Source: Margaritifera margaritifera | Taxonomy: Eukaryota > Mollusca > Bivalvia > Unionida > Margaritiferidae | Direction of reading: 5' to 3' | NCBI GenBank assembly: GCA_029931535.1 | Contig: JAQPZY010001536.1 | Span: 2,177,001 to 2,241,000 of the forward strand | Length of the DNA stretch: 64,000 bases | Shown: positions 24,826-34,699 of the stretch, one piece after another | Numbering within the stretch: the stretch's first letter is position 1 | How the letters are laid out: each line of letters opens with the position of its first letter | Translations under genes and position numbers: made by a program | Notes under the pieces: generated by a model | The model's input: the letters and a program-made list of their open reading frames with translations, nothing else | The model's database searches: none | Told to the model about the DNA's origin: nothing

Positions 24826-25073
24826 CTGAAAAAGATACCTGTTTTTTTGTTTGACAATAGTGCATTGCTTCTTGTTGCTTGAACCTAAAGACAATTTATC
24901 ATGCATAAAGAATTACCTGGATGTTTTAGTACTCTCATTCTTCCGGCAGTGATTCATATCTTTCTTCCAAGTTTCAAGTAAATTTCAACTACAAATGCAA
25001 CAGTTATGTACTTCCAACAGTTCTCGTGTTCAGTCGTTCTCAAAAGATCCGGGCAATTAGTTTGGCGACTCAC

Positions 25074-25169
25074 CAAAACATTGTCTTTTACAATTCCCAG
25101 ACTGGCATATGCCATATTATCTAAAACTTTTGAAGGTGCAGAAAGCAGTAAAGCTAAAGTTTTAAATAA
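25074..25169 (-). CDS. Candidate internal exon of an unrecognised gene (32 codons, phase 0-0)
   Basis: On the minus strand the acceptor AATTTATCAACAG ends at 25,170 and the strong donor TTG|GTGAGT starts at 25,073. The 96 nt are a multiple of three and encode a smooth amphipathic segment, LFKTLALLLSAPSKVLD followed by NMAYASLGIVKDNVL, which looks helical. The residue pattern is protein-like and free of low complexity. I do not recognise the family. It is probably the same gene as the exon at 23,007-23,267, because strand and phase agree. Further exons upstream would have to lie in or beyond the mobile-element region. Confidence 0.55.
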
Positions 25170-25186
25170 CTGTTGATAAATTTGCA

Positions 25187-26160
25187 TTTAGGAATTTGCT
25201 CAGAGTTTTGAAGGAGATATCCACATGTTACTAAAAATATTAACATAGTGAGCACATTCTATAATTATGATGGCAGTAGATAAGCAATGCAGATATTGGT
25301 TTTCCTCTGAATTACATATTCACTGTAAAGAATGTCCCGACTGGTATATATTAATTACATATTTAATATTTTATTAAATAGTATTGATAAAGATAATGAT
25401 ATATCATCATGAGACAGATCTATATACTGACATGAAATTACCATCATCATTTGCATGCCTCCTTATAGAACGTCGACAAGTTGACTGTGTCTTTGTTTTC
25501 ACTCCACTCTGAATTTGCTAATTTAGTTTTGGTATAGAATTCACCTTTAATACCACTAGAAATTGTCAAGAAAATTATAGATATTAGATACTGATTTCAG
25601 TTTTGGTAGACGAATACTATATATTTTTAGGTTAAATTCTAATTTTTTATAATATAGAAAACAAATTAGAATGTCCAACAATATAGTATTAGATAATTCT
25701 GATATCACAAAATCAGATTGTTATACCATGAAATGAGCTGATTTATTTTCACATGTACCAGTAAATGATTTCCTAATATGATGTACCATATACAATAAAA
25801 CACGAGTGAGTCTTGTCACCCTCTGACATAAAGCTAATTTTGAGCTATTACTCTTGTCCTGTTTTGTTTCAGGAAAATACCTAGTTTTCCTCTAAATTTG
25901 AAGTCCAGTGTCTATAAATTTCGCAATCATGAGACTAGTAAATATATGTTTTTGGCTCTTTTTCCCCTAGAAACTCTGTTTCATGTGAAAATTGTTTCTG
26001 TCACCAAATTCGCAGATTTTGCTACTTATTAAAAATAAAAGAATAAAAAAATAAAAATTTGCAAATTGCACTGTCACAACTAAGTGGCATAATTATACTG
26101 AAAAATAAAAACAGAACAAGGTTCATATATAGATGTATAAGCTTTGATTGATTTTGTTTT
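25187..26160. other. AT-rich DNA, possible intron, no recognised gene
   Basis: No further convincing exon or element found. Confidence 0.45.
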
Positions 26161-26164
26161 TTGT

Positions 26165-26340
26165 TTTTTATATTACGGCACAGCAACAAATGAAGATTAT
26201 ATCATGCCAAGAAAAGTAAAGTGCCTTGTCCAGTGACACACTACCTCAGCTAATCTGGGCTAATCCAATGGTGTGATTTGAACCCGCATCTTTCTGATCA
26301 CTTTTCTGGCACAGTAACAACTGAACCATCACTGCTCTAG
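26165..26340 (-). mobile_element. tRNA-derived SINE (second copy, other orientation)
   Basis: Read on the minus strand it begins AGAGCAGTGATGGTTCAGT, has a box B-like GGGTTCAAATC (26,277-26,287), and then a central domain. That domain shares an AAGGCAC block and GGCATGATATA with the SINE at 6,708-6,915. The plus strand shows the usual inverse text, GTGATTTGAACCCGC. Two SINEs in the window thus share a central/3' domain but have different tRNA-like heads. No target duplication could be recognised with confidence. Confidence 0.8.
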
Positions 26341-26344
26341 ATAG

Positions 26345-27415
26345 ATATGCAGAAAATAGATATAATTTATTTATACATGTATCTTTATGAGGGGGATTTG
26401 TTTTCTCAATAAGTTAATTATCTTTGATACCATAATAAGATACAATCGTAAGAAGAGATAATTGTTAGCTACCTAGCTAAATAATGCATAAAAATAAGAA
26501 GATGAGTGGAGCAGGTCATAAAGATACATGTTTGCATGTGATGGAGAAACACTAACCAAACCAGTCTGTGAACTTGTGTTGCTATGTGTGGCACTAAAGC
26601 AATCTCAAATTAACTCCATGACTGAAAAAGACTGTGCCACTGAAACTTTCCTAGTAATTGATGGTTAAATTATACGTAATGTGAATGTAATATGAACATA
26701 TTATTGCAGTGCTAAAATTAATAAATATACAAGGAAATGGATTAGTAATTGAAAAATACACACACATGCTGTGTGCTGTTGTACAGGGTGTCTACACTGT
26801 GCTCTTTTTGTACAAGGTCTAATCAACAATGTACTTTCCTATTATTGTGATCCGTAAAATTTGCACATGTATCCATACAATAATTATTTTATCTACGATT
26901 TTATTTACTATGAATGTAATCCAATAGTACTGTGAATTTTATTTGTATTTTGATATTAAATTTGTGTTTGTTTGCTACTTCCTCTCCTTATTTCATCTAA
27001 GGTTTATGTTTGCATGGTTCAGTTTATTTAGATCAGCAAAAATATAAATCGTCATAAAAAGAACTTTAAACTCATTATGCATTATGTTACCATAGTTACA
27101 ATGAATATATCAAAGTTTTTGTAAAGAAAAATGTTTACATTGTGGGTAATGTATTCAGTATTATTTGTAAGTTTTATCTAAATCGGACTATATTTAACTC
27201 TTTATACGTGCTTGCTACTGAGGATAACTCTCAACATTCAAACTAATGAAGAATATCTGAGAAAATACGTCTTTTTCAACCATTTTATTGAGGTACTTTG
27301 GATGTAAAATGTAAATACCATAAGAGGGAAAGGGTAAAGGGTTAAGACATCTTTACTGCGATGTTGAATGACTGGTTGCTTACATAAATATCAATTAATT
27401 ATGCGAACAAATAAT
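26345..27415. other. AT-rich DNA without recognised genes
   Basis: No recognisable gene or element. Confidence 0.5.
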
Positions 27416-27419
27416 TAAA

Positions 27420-27491
27420 CCGAACAAAATGAAAACAGAATACGATGCATTGAAAGGACGGTTAACTGAACTTTCTACCTACACATTACAC

Positions 27492-27529
<38 letters not shown>

Positions 27530-27960
27530 ATGTCAGTCACGTGGATGATCAGTTTCATACAGACATATTTGATATGCAAGCATAAAAAATAACAATGCAT
27601 GAAATACATTCTGACACTAATAGTTATCTTCTCATGATACTATTGGGCGGAGAAAGTAAAATTAAAAAGGGAGAGGACCTGCACGATGCTTTTAAATAAA
27701 CCTGCAAAGAGAGAAAAACATGAAAAGATACAATTTGATTAGGGAAAAGTTTTACAACAATAATACCTTCAAACAGACTCAGACAAAAGGGCAAATTGGC
27801 AAGCTTTGAAAGAAAGTTAACGACAAAAATGTAGAAGTATTTCACTTACAATGAAAATAGAAAATGTGTTGACATTTCAAAACAGCCAATAGAGGGATAA
27901 AATAACACAGATGAGTAGTTTTGCAAGTCTTGGACAAGCCTAGGCCAACCATCTAATTGT
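27420..27960 (+). pseudogene. Polinton/Maverick integrase relic, copy 2
   Basis: Plus-strand text in shifting frames matches the order seen in the better copy at 32,540-33,530. It has a LSTYTLHT block (27,466-27,489), then a block ending in ICKHKK near 27,580. These are followed by a REDLHDAFK block (about 27,672-27,698, against GDDIHDALKEIF in the other copy) and KYFTYNENR near 27,836-27,862. Integrases of this group are retroviral-like DDE enzymes that join the element to host DNA. Stops, frameshifts and a (GA)n array at 27,495-27,526 inside the frame show long decay. An apparent splice-like pattern on the minus strand here is a by-product of this sequence. Confidence 0.65.
27495..27526. 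repeat. (GA)n microsatellite
   Basis: A pure AG run inside the integrase relic. Confidence 0.95.
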
Positions 27961-28990
27961 TGACCCATTTTGTGCTGTTGGGTCAATTTTTTAACGATTT
28001 GGCTAAAACACTGCTTTAAAGACTTTTTTCGAATAAAATTCTACCTTTTGCCCTAATATCTGATCATTTTACCATATTTTACAAAAGTATTAACTGATTT
28101 TTCGACATACAAATTGACTTAAACCACATTTAAAAACATTTTTAACCAAATCATTTGTAATACCTATTTTGGGTTCTCAAGTACAAAATAGAGCAACTAT
28201 AACATAATCTGTTTCTACTGTTCAAGACACAGTAAACCAATGATTTGAAAAAAGCAAGTTTAATTGTATTGTTTCCTTCAAATTTATGACTCAGATGAAA
28301 TCATCACAACAAGGTTTCAGTAATATATTTCCGATTCAAAGGTTAGACTAACCTACATAGTTGGTGTTAATTATATATTTATTTTACCTAGTGATATGCT
28401 AATGAAAATAAGAATTATAGGATATTATAATGACAACTTAGACAAGTCATCCTATTCTTTTTGACTATAAATAAATGCTACTATCTTTACTAGTGTGGTA
28501 AAGAATATAATACCAGCAGCTGATACAAAGTCTTCAACAATCCGTCAAAAAAAAAAAATTACGGGGTAACCGCAGTAGTAAACGAATAACATGAAGTTAA
28601 TGAAAATTAAGTAGACAAACCTATAATTAGGACGTCTGGACTATTAAACAGACCTACATTACATATAAATACAACTAATATACCTCATGATAGGAAGTAT
28701 ATTGATCGTGAAAGAAGTAAACAAGGATTTATTAATATGTATGTGCTCTCAGGAGCTGGTGTAATTTACTTTTTGAAATACATTAACTAACTAGTTGATA
28801 GATTAAATAACTAGAAACTTACTAGTTAATCTATTAACTAGTTATCTTTTGTTTTGGTTTTCTTACTAAATGTAAACCTTTTAAACAACACATAAAACAT
28901 AGGTTTAATTCAGAGTTTATTGTACATATACAATAATCTTTGGCATAAAAAGGGGCAAATCTAGTCACAACACACTGCACCAGCCGAGCT
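27961..28990. other. AT-rich DNA with one inverted repeat
   Basis: No recognised gene. The inverted repeat at 28,788-28,844 is listed separately. An A-run lies at about 28,548-28,558. Confidence 0.5.
28788..28844. repeat. Inverted repeat with 18-bp arms
   Basis: The arms TAACTAGTTGATAGATTA (28,788-28,805) and TAATCTATTAACTAGTTA (28,827-28,844) are complementary except at one position. The loop is 21 bases. No T-run or tRNA-like motif is present. It may be a relic of element ends, or chance in AT-rich DNA. Confidence 0.7.
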
Positions 28991-29019
28991 CTGAATTTGC
29001 CTATGCAAATACCTCTGAA

Positions 29020-30620
29020 AGAGAGACTAGTGGGAGTTTGTAAAGTTGTAAAGAGCGTCCAATACGTGGAACCGCAAGGGGCTGATACGAGGTATATGGG
29101 GACGCTGATAACTGAAACTCGAGAAGCCTGACCCTGAGGATTGCTATGATAAAAACAGCAGCCGATACTCCATACGTGCGCCTTAGGAGTGGGTATGGTT
29201 TATAAGAGTATAACAGTTGAATACATTTAAGTACTGACAAAACTTTGTGGGCAAAACGAAGTTGTGAACGCATGAAAGTAGACAACGACCCAAACGAAGT
29301 GAAGGGAGCATTGTGACTATGGAACAGTTGTGAATATAGCGAAGGCCCCGTCACAAAATCTATATCAGGATAATAATGAAGCTCTTGTGTAAGCAGGTCA
29401 ACATTGGTAGGTGTAGTGGCAGTCATATGCATAGAACAAGGATTATTTCTCTGTATCTTATCGATTTGCCGAACCATGAATAGGTTATAGCCAATTCTTC
29501 GTATACTTTCTTGGGCATGACTTGGAGCCATAAAGGGGTTTTCATTCTCAACATTCTGGTTAGAAGTAACCAGACGATAGCCAGTCTTTCATAGCTTACA
29601 TATATGCAATAAAGTGATGTTAGGCCTGCCACAATTGATCTCATTTAAATTGTTCCATATTTGTTTTCCATTAAACAGCATTACCGGCCGGTCATGGCGG
29701 TCTATGGGAGTAAAACTGGCAGTGTTAGAATTCCAAGACTTGGCATTTTGCTTTGCTTGTTGACTTCTAAACGGCATTGTGACATTAGCTGGGCAGAATT
29801 CACTTGAATGTAGCGGATTGGTGCAATGAATGCAAGCTTCTGTCCTCCTACCGAAGAAAAAGGATAGAAATAATTAGGTATCCTGGGGAGACCGATCTAC
29901 AACGATATTGTGTTGTATTAGATACTTGGGGGGGGGGGCTTTGCTAGTAAAGGCATTATGACACTCATGAAACCCAGTTCTATTATATCTCTAATGTATT
30001 TCATCAGTAAAGTCAGCATATGTATCTTATTCAGGTCTCCTAAACTGGTAGAGCTCGCAGAGAATCCCTTTGTATTTGGATGAATCCTTCTGAAATTCAG
30101 GTATAGTTAATGTACTAGCCAAACGTGGATCATTCCCTTTCACTACAATTTGTTTCCACTCTATTCGTTAATTGTTTGTTTCGGAGCAAGAATCTATTCC
30201 ATCAATAAGCAATAGGGCAACAGTAATGTGCTTTCTTTTGAGTATGTTATTGCGCACATTGCTCGGTATAACATGCACCGGCCGAATTTTGACTACGGGC
30301 AACGCATAACACGATGTTTGAGAAACTTTCTAGTGTCTACTGGCATCCCGGTGGCTAGCAAGAGCCGATTGAAGGCTGCAATCACTATTTGGCTGAAATA
30401 TATGCTCGGCATCCTGACTCGATGGAGCTTGGCAAGGTGTTGATTACCCTCGGTGCCATAGTACGCACTTCTAAAGATTCTATCAATGCGGCCTCAGACA
30501 TTTGTAATTCTGACAATTGTTGCCTCATATCTGCAATGTCTGCCATGTTTAGGTCACGTGCCACATCAGTTGTTTGGAGGTCACGTGATGATGACGCTGT
30601 AGCCACGGATGGTTAATTTA
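29020..30620 (-). mobile_element. DIRS/Ngaro-type retrotransposon relic, copy 2: gag and start of RT
   Basis: On the minus strand a gag-like frame starts near 30,560 (MADIADMRQQLSELQ) and includes LPSSIESGCRAYISAK to 30,385. A zinc knuckle, C-x2-C-x4-H-x4-C (CIHCTNPLHSSEFC), lies at 29,793-29,834. A second Cys/His block starts near 29,690 and is followed by TPTNVDLLTQELHYYPDIDF near 29,350-29,415. This last block precedes RT in these elements. The start of RT lies at about 29,030-29,200 and then breaks off. Stops and shifts are frequent. The same domain order is seen more completely at 40,027-43,210. These elements use a tyrosine recombinase instead of an integrase; no recombinase is left in this copy. 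Confidence 0.75.
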
Positions 30621-31880
30621 CACAAATAGTCAGGAAGATTTATCATACCTTTTCTGAATTTATCAACGAACGAATCAGCGTTGCCGCTAACACCGCTGCC
30701 TTTGCTATGGTTACCGATACCTCCTCCTATTGTTAACGTTTCTACAACATTTGTTATGGTTATACCACAAGTTGCTGCTATCATACTAATAGCTGTGAAA
30801 ACAGTAGCAATTGCTAAACCCGTTTCTTTAAACAGACGTTTTAATCTTTAACTTAATTAACTGCTATTAATGTTGTCAAACGTTATTTTCTAAATTTGTT
30901 AAAGGCCCAATTACTTGTTCTATTTTTCTTTCATAAGATTGGTGTTTGAGTTATGTTTGATTTTTGCATCTTATTTTTTGTTGATTCCTTCTTTTGTTCT
31001 GCTTTATAAAGACGCCATACATTTCAACATGTAATTTCATTGCTGCTACTTTTGAATTTACTACTTCAATGGCCTCAGCATAACACCTTAGTTCTATTTC
31101 ATTATTATTAGTAAATCATTTATTAACATTTGATTCTCGTGTATACGATCTTTCTAAATATTTTCTTACATTTTCTTTCATACATTAAATATTTCCATTT
31201 TTAATATTATCATGTAATGTCTTGCATCATTTAAATGTTGTTTTTGTAGATTTGTTTCATCATCATGTTTTATCTCTAGTCAATTTGTTTAAGTTGTATC
31301 TATACTTGGTTGTTTGATTGCAACTTCTGGACCTAAACGATATTGTTTTTCTTCATTGGACATAGTAAAAACATCTTCAAACTTTAAGGTTAGTAAATAG
31401 TTGTCCTTGAGACTTTGTTTAATTCTTTATTCTATCCATTTGTTTACTTCTTTTTCCAACCCAAAGTCTTTAGAAAATCACTTTCACCTTTTTCTGAAGC
31501 TATAGTTCTAGGTGCTAACGTTCTTTTTAGATCGCCAATGTAGGAAATTTGACTCTTATTATTGTTTTCGAATTTGTCGTCATGTCAGTAATATAATGTT
31601 GAACTGTTAATGTTTAAATTACCTCTAATTAACTCATATTGACGATCATCTATGTTTAATCCGTATTTAATATATTGTTTATATTAATGAACTAAATATT
31701 GTTTTAGAGGAGTGGAAGTTGTAAATTCTTGTGGTGAAAGATTAGAAGTATCTAAATATGGTTCAATATCATAACATTATTGAGTGTCTTCATAATCATC
31801 TATTGTATGACTTTCATCTGGAGTGTCATCGTAAAGGGAATCAAACTCTTAAATTTTTGTCCACCCCCTTCTGCCATTTT
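30620..31880 (-). pseudogene. Decayed Polinton-type protein with coiled-coil and membrane segment
   Basis: The minus strand starts at about 31,878 with MAEGGGQKF, shifts frame, and continues with EFDSLYDDTPDESHTIDDYE and LDTSNLSPQEFTTSTPL (near 31,720-31,770). NIDDRQYELIRGNLNI follows near 31,610-31,655, then a charged Lys-rich helical stretch. It ends near 30,600-30,850 in a hydrophobic Ile/Ala/Thr-rich segment followed by Gly-rich text (TIGGGIGNHSKGSG). I recognise this layout as a protein commonly found beside the integrase in Polinton elements; its role is not known to me. It lies divergently to the plus-strand integrase. At least four frame breaks or stops are present. Confidence 0.55.
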
Positions 31881-32520
31881 TACACTCTTTAAATGGATCA
31901 AAGTCAACTTGAAACAAAATTGATGTAGGATACACCCTACTTAAATGAAGACGGAATAAACGATGCCGACAAACAGGAATTCAAAATTAGTATTGTAAAT
32001 AGAACATGCAATGAAAAACAGCCGGTAGGCACTTAATTAATAAGGAGCTGGATAAAATGGATTCAACAAAAATTTTTAACGAAGTAAGGACATTTTTTAA
32101 ATGCTAGATCAGCTAAATATCAAAGTCATTGTCAGATCTAATACTACTTGGAATAACATCTTTGATGTGTCAATTTCTTCTAACAGAAAGAGTGGAAAAA
32201 GACTACATAACAACAAACGGTACTAGATAATTTTTGTTGGTTTCTATGTTTTAGGTTGGGATTAACAATTTCAGCATTAAATGCTAGCTAGCATTATAGT
32301 ACCAATGCTAATACTACATTTTAGTAAAAATCAGAACTATTGAAAAACACTCTTAACTAGACAAGCAAAAGAAGTTGTTTAATTAAATGACAAAAAATTA
32401 TATTTACGCTATCCAATAACAATATTTAAGGCATCTATACTACGATCCAAAATGTCCAGTTGCTTTCGCAAATGTTAATTATTTGTGGAGTCAAAAATTC
32501 AAACTGATCTCAGGTTAAAA
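31881..32520 (+). other. Polinton spacer with a possible decayed frame
   Basis: A plus-strand stretch near 32,058-32,220 reads KMDSTKIFNEVRTFF and then breaks, with two frames alternating. It could be the start of another Polinton gene, but I cannot name it. Confidence 0.3.
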
Positions 32521-32539
32521 CAGAATAAGAAGAGAAAAG

Positions 32540-32756
32540 TGAAGAGGGTAAACTATTCTGAACTTAAAGGTTCTTTAATAAAACAGTCTACTTACACATT
32601 AAACAAACGGAACAAAAAGGGATGCAAATATTGAAGGGTTTATGTTAGTCAGGTAAATGATTAGTTCCAGATAGATATAGTTGATATTCAAGCACATTAA
32701 AGGTGTAATAATGGTTTTTAATGATTTTATCTATCTATCTATCTCTCTCTTTCTCT

Positions 32757-32820
<64 letters not shown>

Positions 32821-33530
32821 ACAGTGATATCTGTCTTCCCAAAAAATGGCTGAACAGTAAAAACAAACAAGGGAGATGACATACACGACGCTTTAAAAGA
32901 AATATTTAATGACAAAAATTAAAAATACGGCTTGATGAAGGAAAATAATGTTATTAACTAAGGGCCAGGGAATTATAAGAGATAGACAAAAAAGAGCCTG
33001 TTGTGTTAAGGTTTAATTGAACTCATAAAACTAGACTGTGGAAGTATTTTTATGAAAATGAAACAAGAAATTGGGTAGATAAATTACACAAACTTATTGA
33101 TGGCAATAATAGATCATATTACAGATCTATATACATGTCGCCAATTGAGCCCATTAAGCCTAGCCAAAAGTCAAATGCATTAGATTAATTGTTTTGATTA
33201 ACTGATGCCAATGGAACGCTCAGATATAAAATAGATAATAAAGTGTATTTTGCTCAAGGCTGTCTTTCGAATATCACGGACGAGATCTTTATAATCAGAG
33301 AAATAATTTTAGGAGACAATGTGGTATATAAATTAGTAGACTTATAATATATTGAGGGAATATTTTACAAGAAGGATGTATCTCTATACGACATGCAAGA
33401 TGATGTCTTAAAGATTGAGAACAATTTTGAAAGCTAAAATAATGAATGGCATAAATATGTCTTGGTAAAATGGAAAGCATTTGATGAATCTTTTTATATT
33501 TGGGATCTGAAAGAAAATGTTGTTTCATTA
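32540..33530 (+). pseudogene. Polinton/Maverick integrase relic with chromodomain
   Basis: Plus-strand blocks occur in family order. They are NKRNKKG near 32,606; GDDIHDALKEIFNDKN at about 32,875-32,920; LWKYFYENETRNWVDKL near 33,040-33,090; and RSYYRSIYMSPIEP near 33,110-33,155. NITDEIFIIRE follows at 33,270-33,302, and a chromodomain-like HKYVLVKWKAFDESFYIW at about 33,450-33,503. Integrase cuts and joins element ends to host DNA; the chromodomain probably guides target choice. Stops and shifts interrupt it, and an (AT)n array (32,761-32,818) splits the catalytic core, so it is not functional. It lies upstream of PolB on the same strand. Confidence 0.75.
32729..32818. repeat. (CTAT)n/(CT)n/(AT)n compound microsatellite
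   Basis: CTAT units pass into CT and then a pure AT run (32,761-32,818), inside the integrase relic. Confidence 0.95.
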
Positions 33531-33876
33531 AAGCTCGTACTATTATATATCACTCTAAACATTGTAGTCACGTATACAAATTTATATTTGATAAATGGAA
33601 ACACTTATATGTTATGTGTGTTATGAAATTAAGTCTATTGATGAAACTGAACGTCGAAATTCAAACTACAAACGATGTAAAGTTTGTTAAAATATAATGA
33701 AATCTTAATGGTATAACGGAGAGGAGATACGATACTAAGATAATACAATCAAACAATAATTCGCCGTCAGTGTGGAAATATGGAGCAAGAGGCTCAATAT
33801 TAAATCATAAAGAAGTAAATTTCACACTAGGTTTATGCATGGAAAACAGTACGTATTTTTATTTGAAATAATATAG

Positions 33877-33878
<2 letters not shown>

Positions 33879-33950
<72 letters not shown>
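33879..33950. repeat. (AT)n microsatellite
   Basis: About 36 AT units between the integrase and polymerase relics. It is followed directly by a GC-rich patch at 33,967-34,015. Confidence 0.95.
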
Positions 33951-33952
<2 letters not shown>

Positions 33953-33959
33953 TCTAACT

Positions 33960-34560
33960 AGTGGAGTTTGCAGCCGCAGCGGTAGCGGTGGCGCGGATTC
34001 TTCTTTGATCGCCAGTATTAAAATATTGACGTCTATTGGTTTTAATTTAACCAAAATAGCAGAAGAAATGTTTGGTATTATTGCTAGCATAATAATTAAA
34101 AGAAGATTAGAAGTCCCTATTCCAAACAGAAGGAGATTAGAATTTCCTTTAATTAATACTCCAACTGCATCAAAATTAAAAGCAATTGTGAATGACACTT
34201 AAAAAAAAGAATTACTACAAGATTGCTACATGACTCGTTTAATAAATGTCTAAATGATTATATATTTATATCCGAAAAAGTTGAAGTCATCAACATCATT
34301 TGATTGATTTGATTGCTGTTTTGTAAGAATTTGAACCATATATTGAAAATAACAGAGAGTAACAATAGAGAACTTAAATCAGTAAAACTTCAGCCTGATC
34401 TATCTATTAAGTTCGGAATAGTAGATGATACCGGCAGATTAATTCCAGTACGTTTTGTAGATCAATACCACAGAACAAAACCAAGAAACATAATGAACAG
34501 AAACGAAACAAAAAGTAAGATTCAAAAAATGTTTGATGAATTACCTACATAATTCGGACA
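33960..34560 (+). pseudogene. Decayed Polinton-associated frame(s) before PolB
   Basis: Two open plus-strand stretches lie here: 34,005-34,202, rich in Ile and Lys with RRRLE repeats, and 34,340-34,552 (NNRELKSVKLQPDLSIKFG, then IPVRFVDQYHRTKPRN). The second continues after a shift to DECKPLGGNPMKDLADS near 34,630-34,680. The text is protein-like and lies just before PolB, so it probably belongs to the Polinton. I cannot name a function. Confidence 0.4.
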
Positions 34561-34699
34561 GTAAATAGATGTAGGTACAAAATGACTTTTTGAAAAATAT
34601 AACTTTTAAAACACTACATGTTGATGAATGTAAACCATTAGGAGGAAATCCTATGAAGGATTTAGCCGATTCGATCAAATTAAAATAAATCGTGTGTCT

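Noticed and set aside
27624..27860. Splice-like minus-strand exons (strong acceptors near 27,820 and 27,705)
   Set aside because: The plus strand here aligns in order with the integrase relic at 32.5-33.5 kb, so the pyrimidine tracts are a by-product of A-rich coding sequence.
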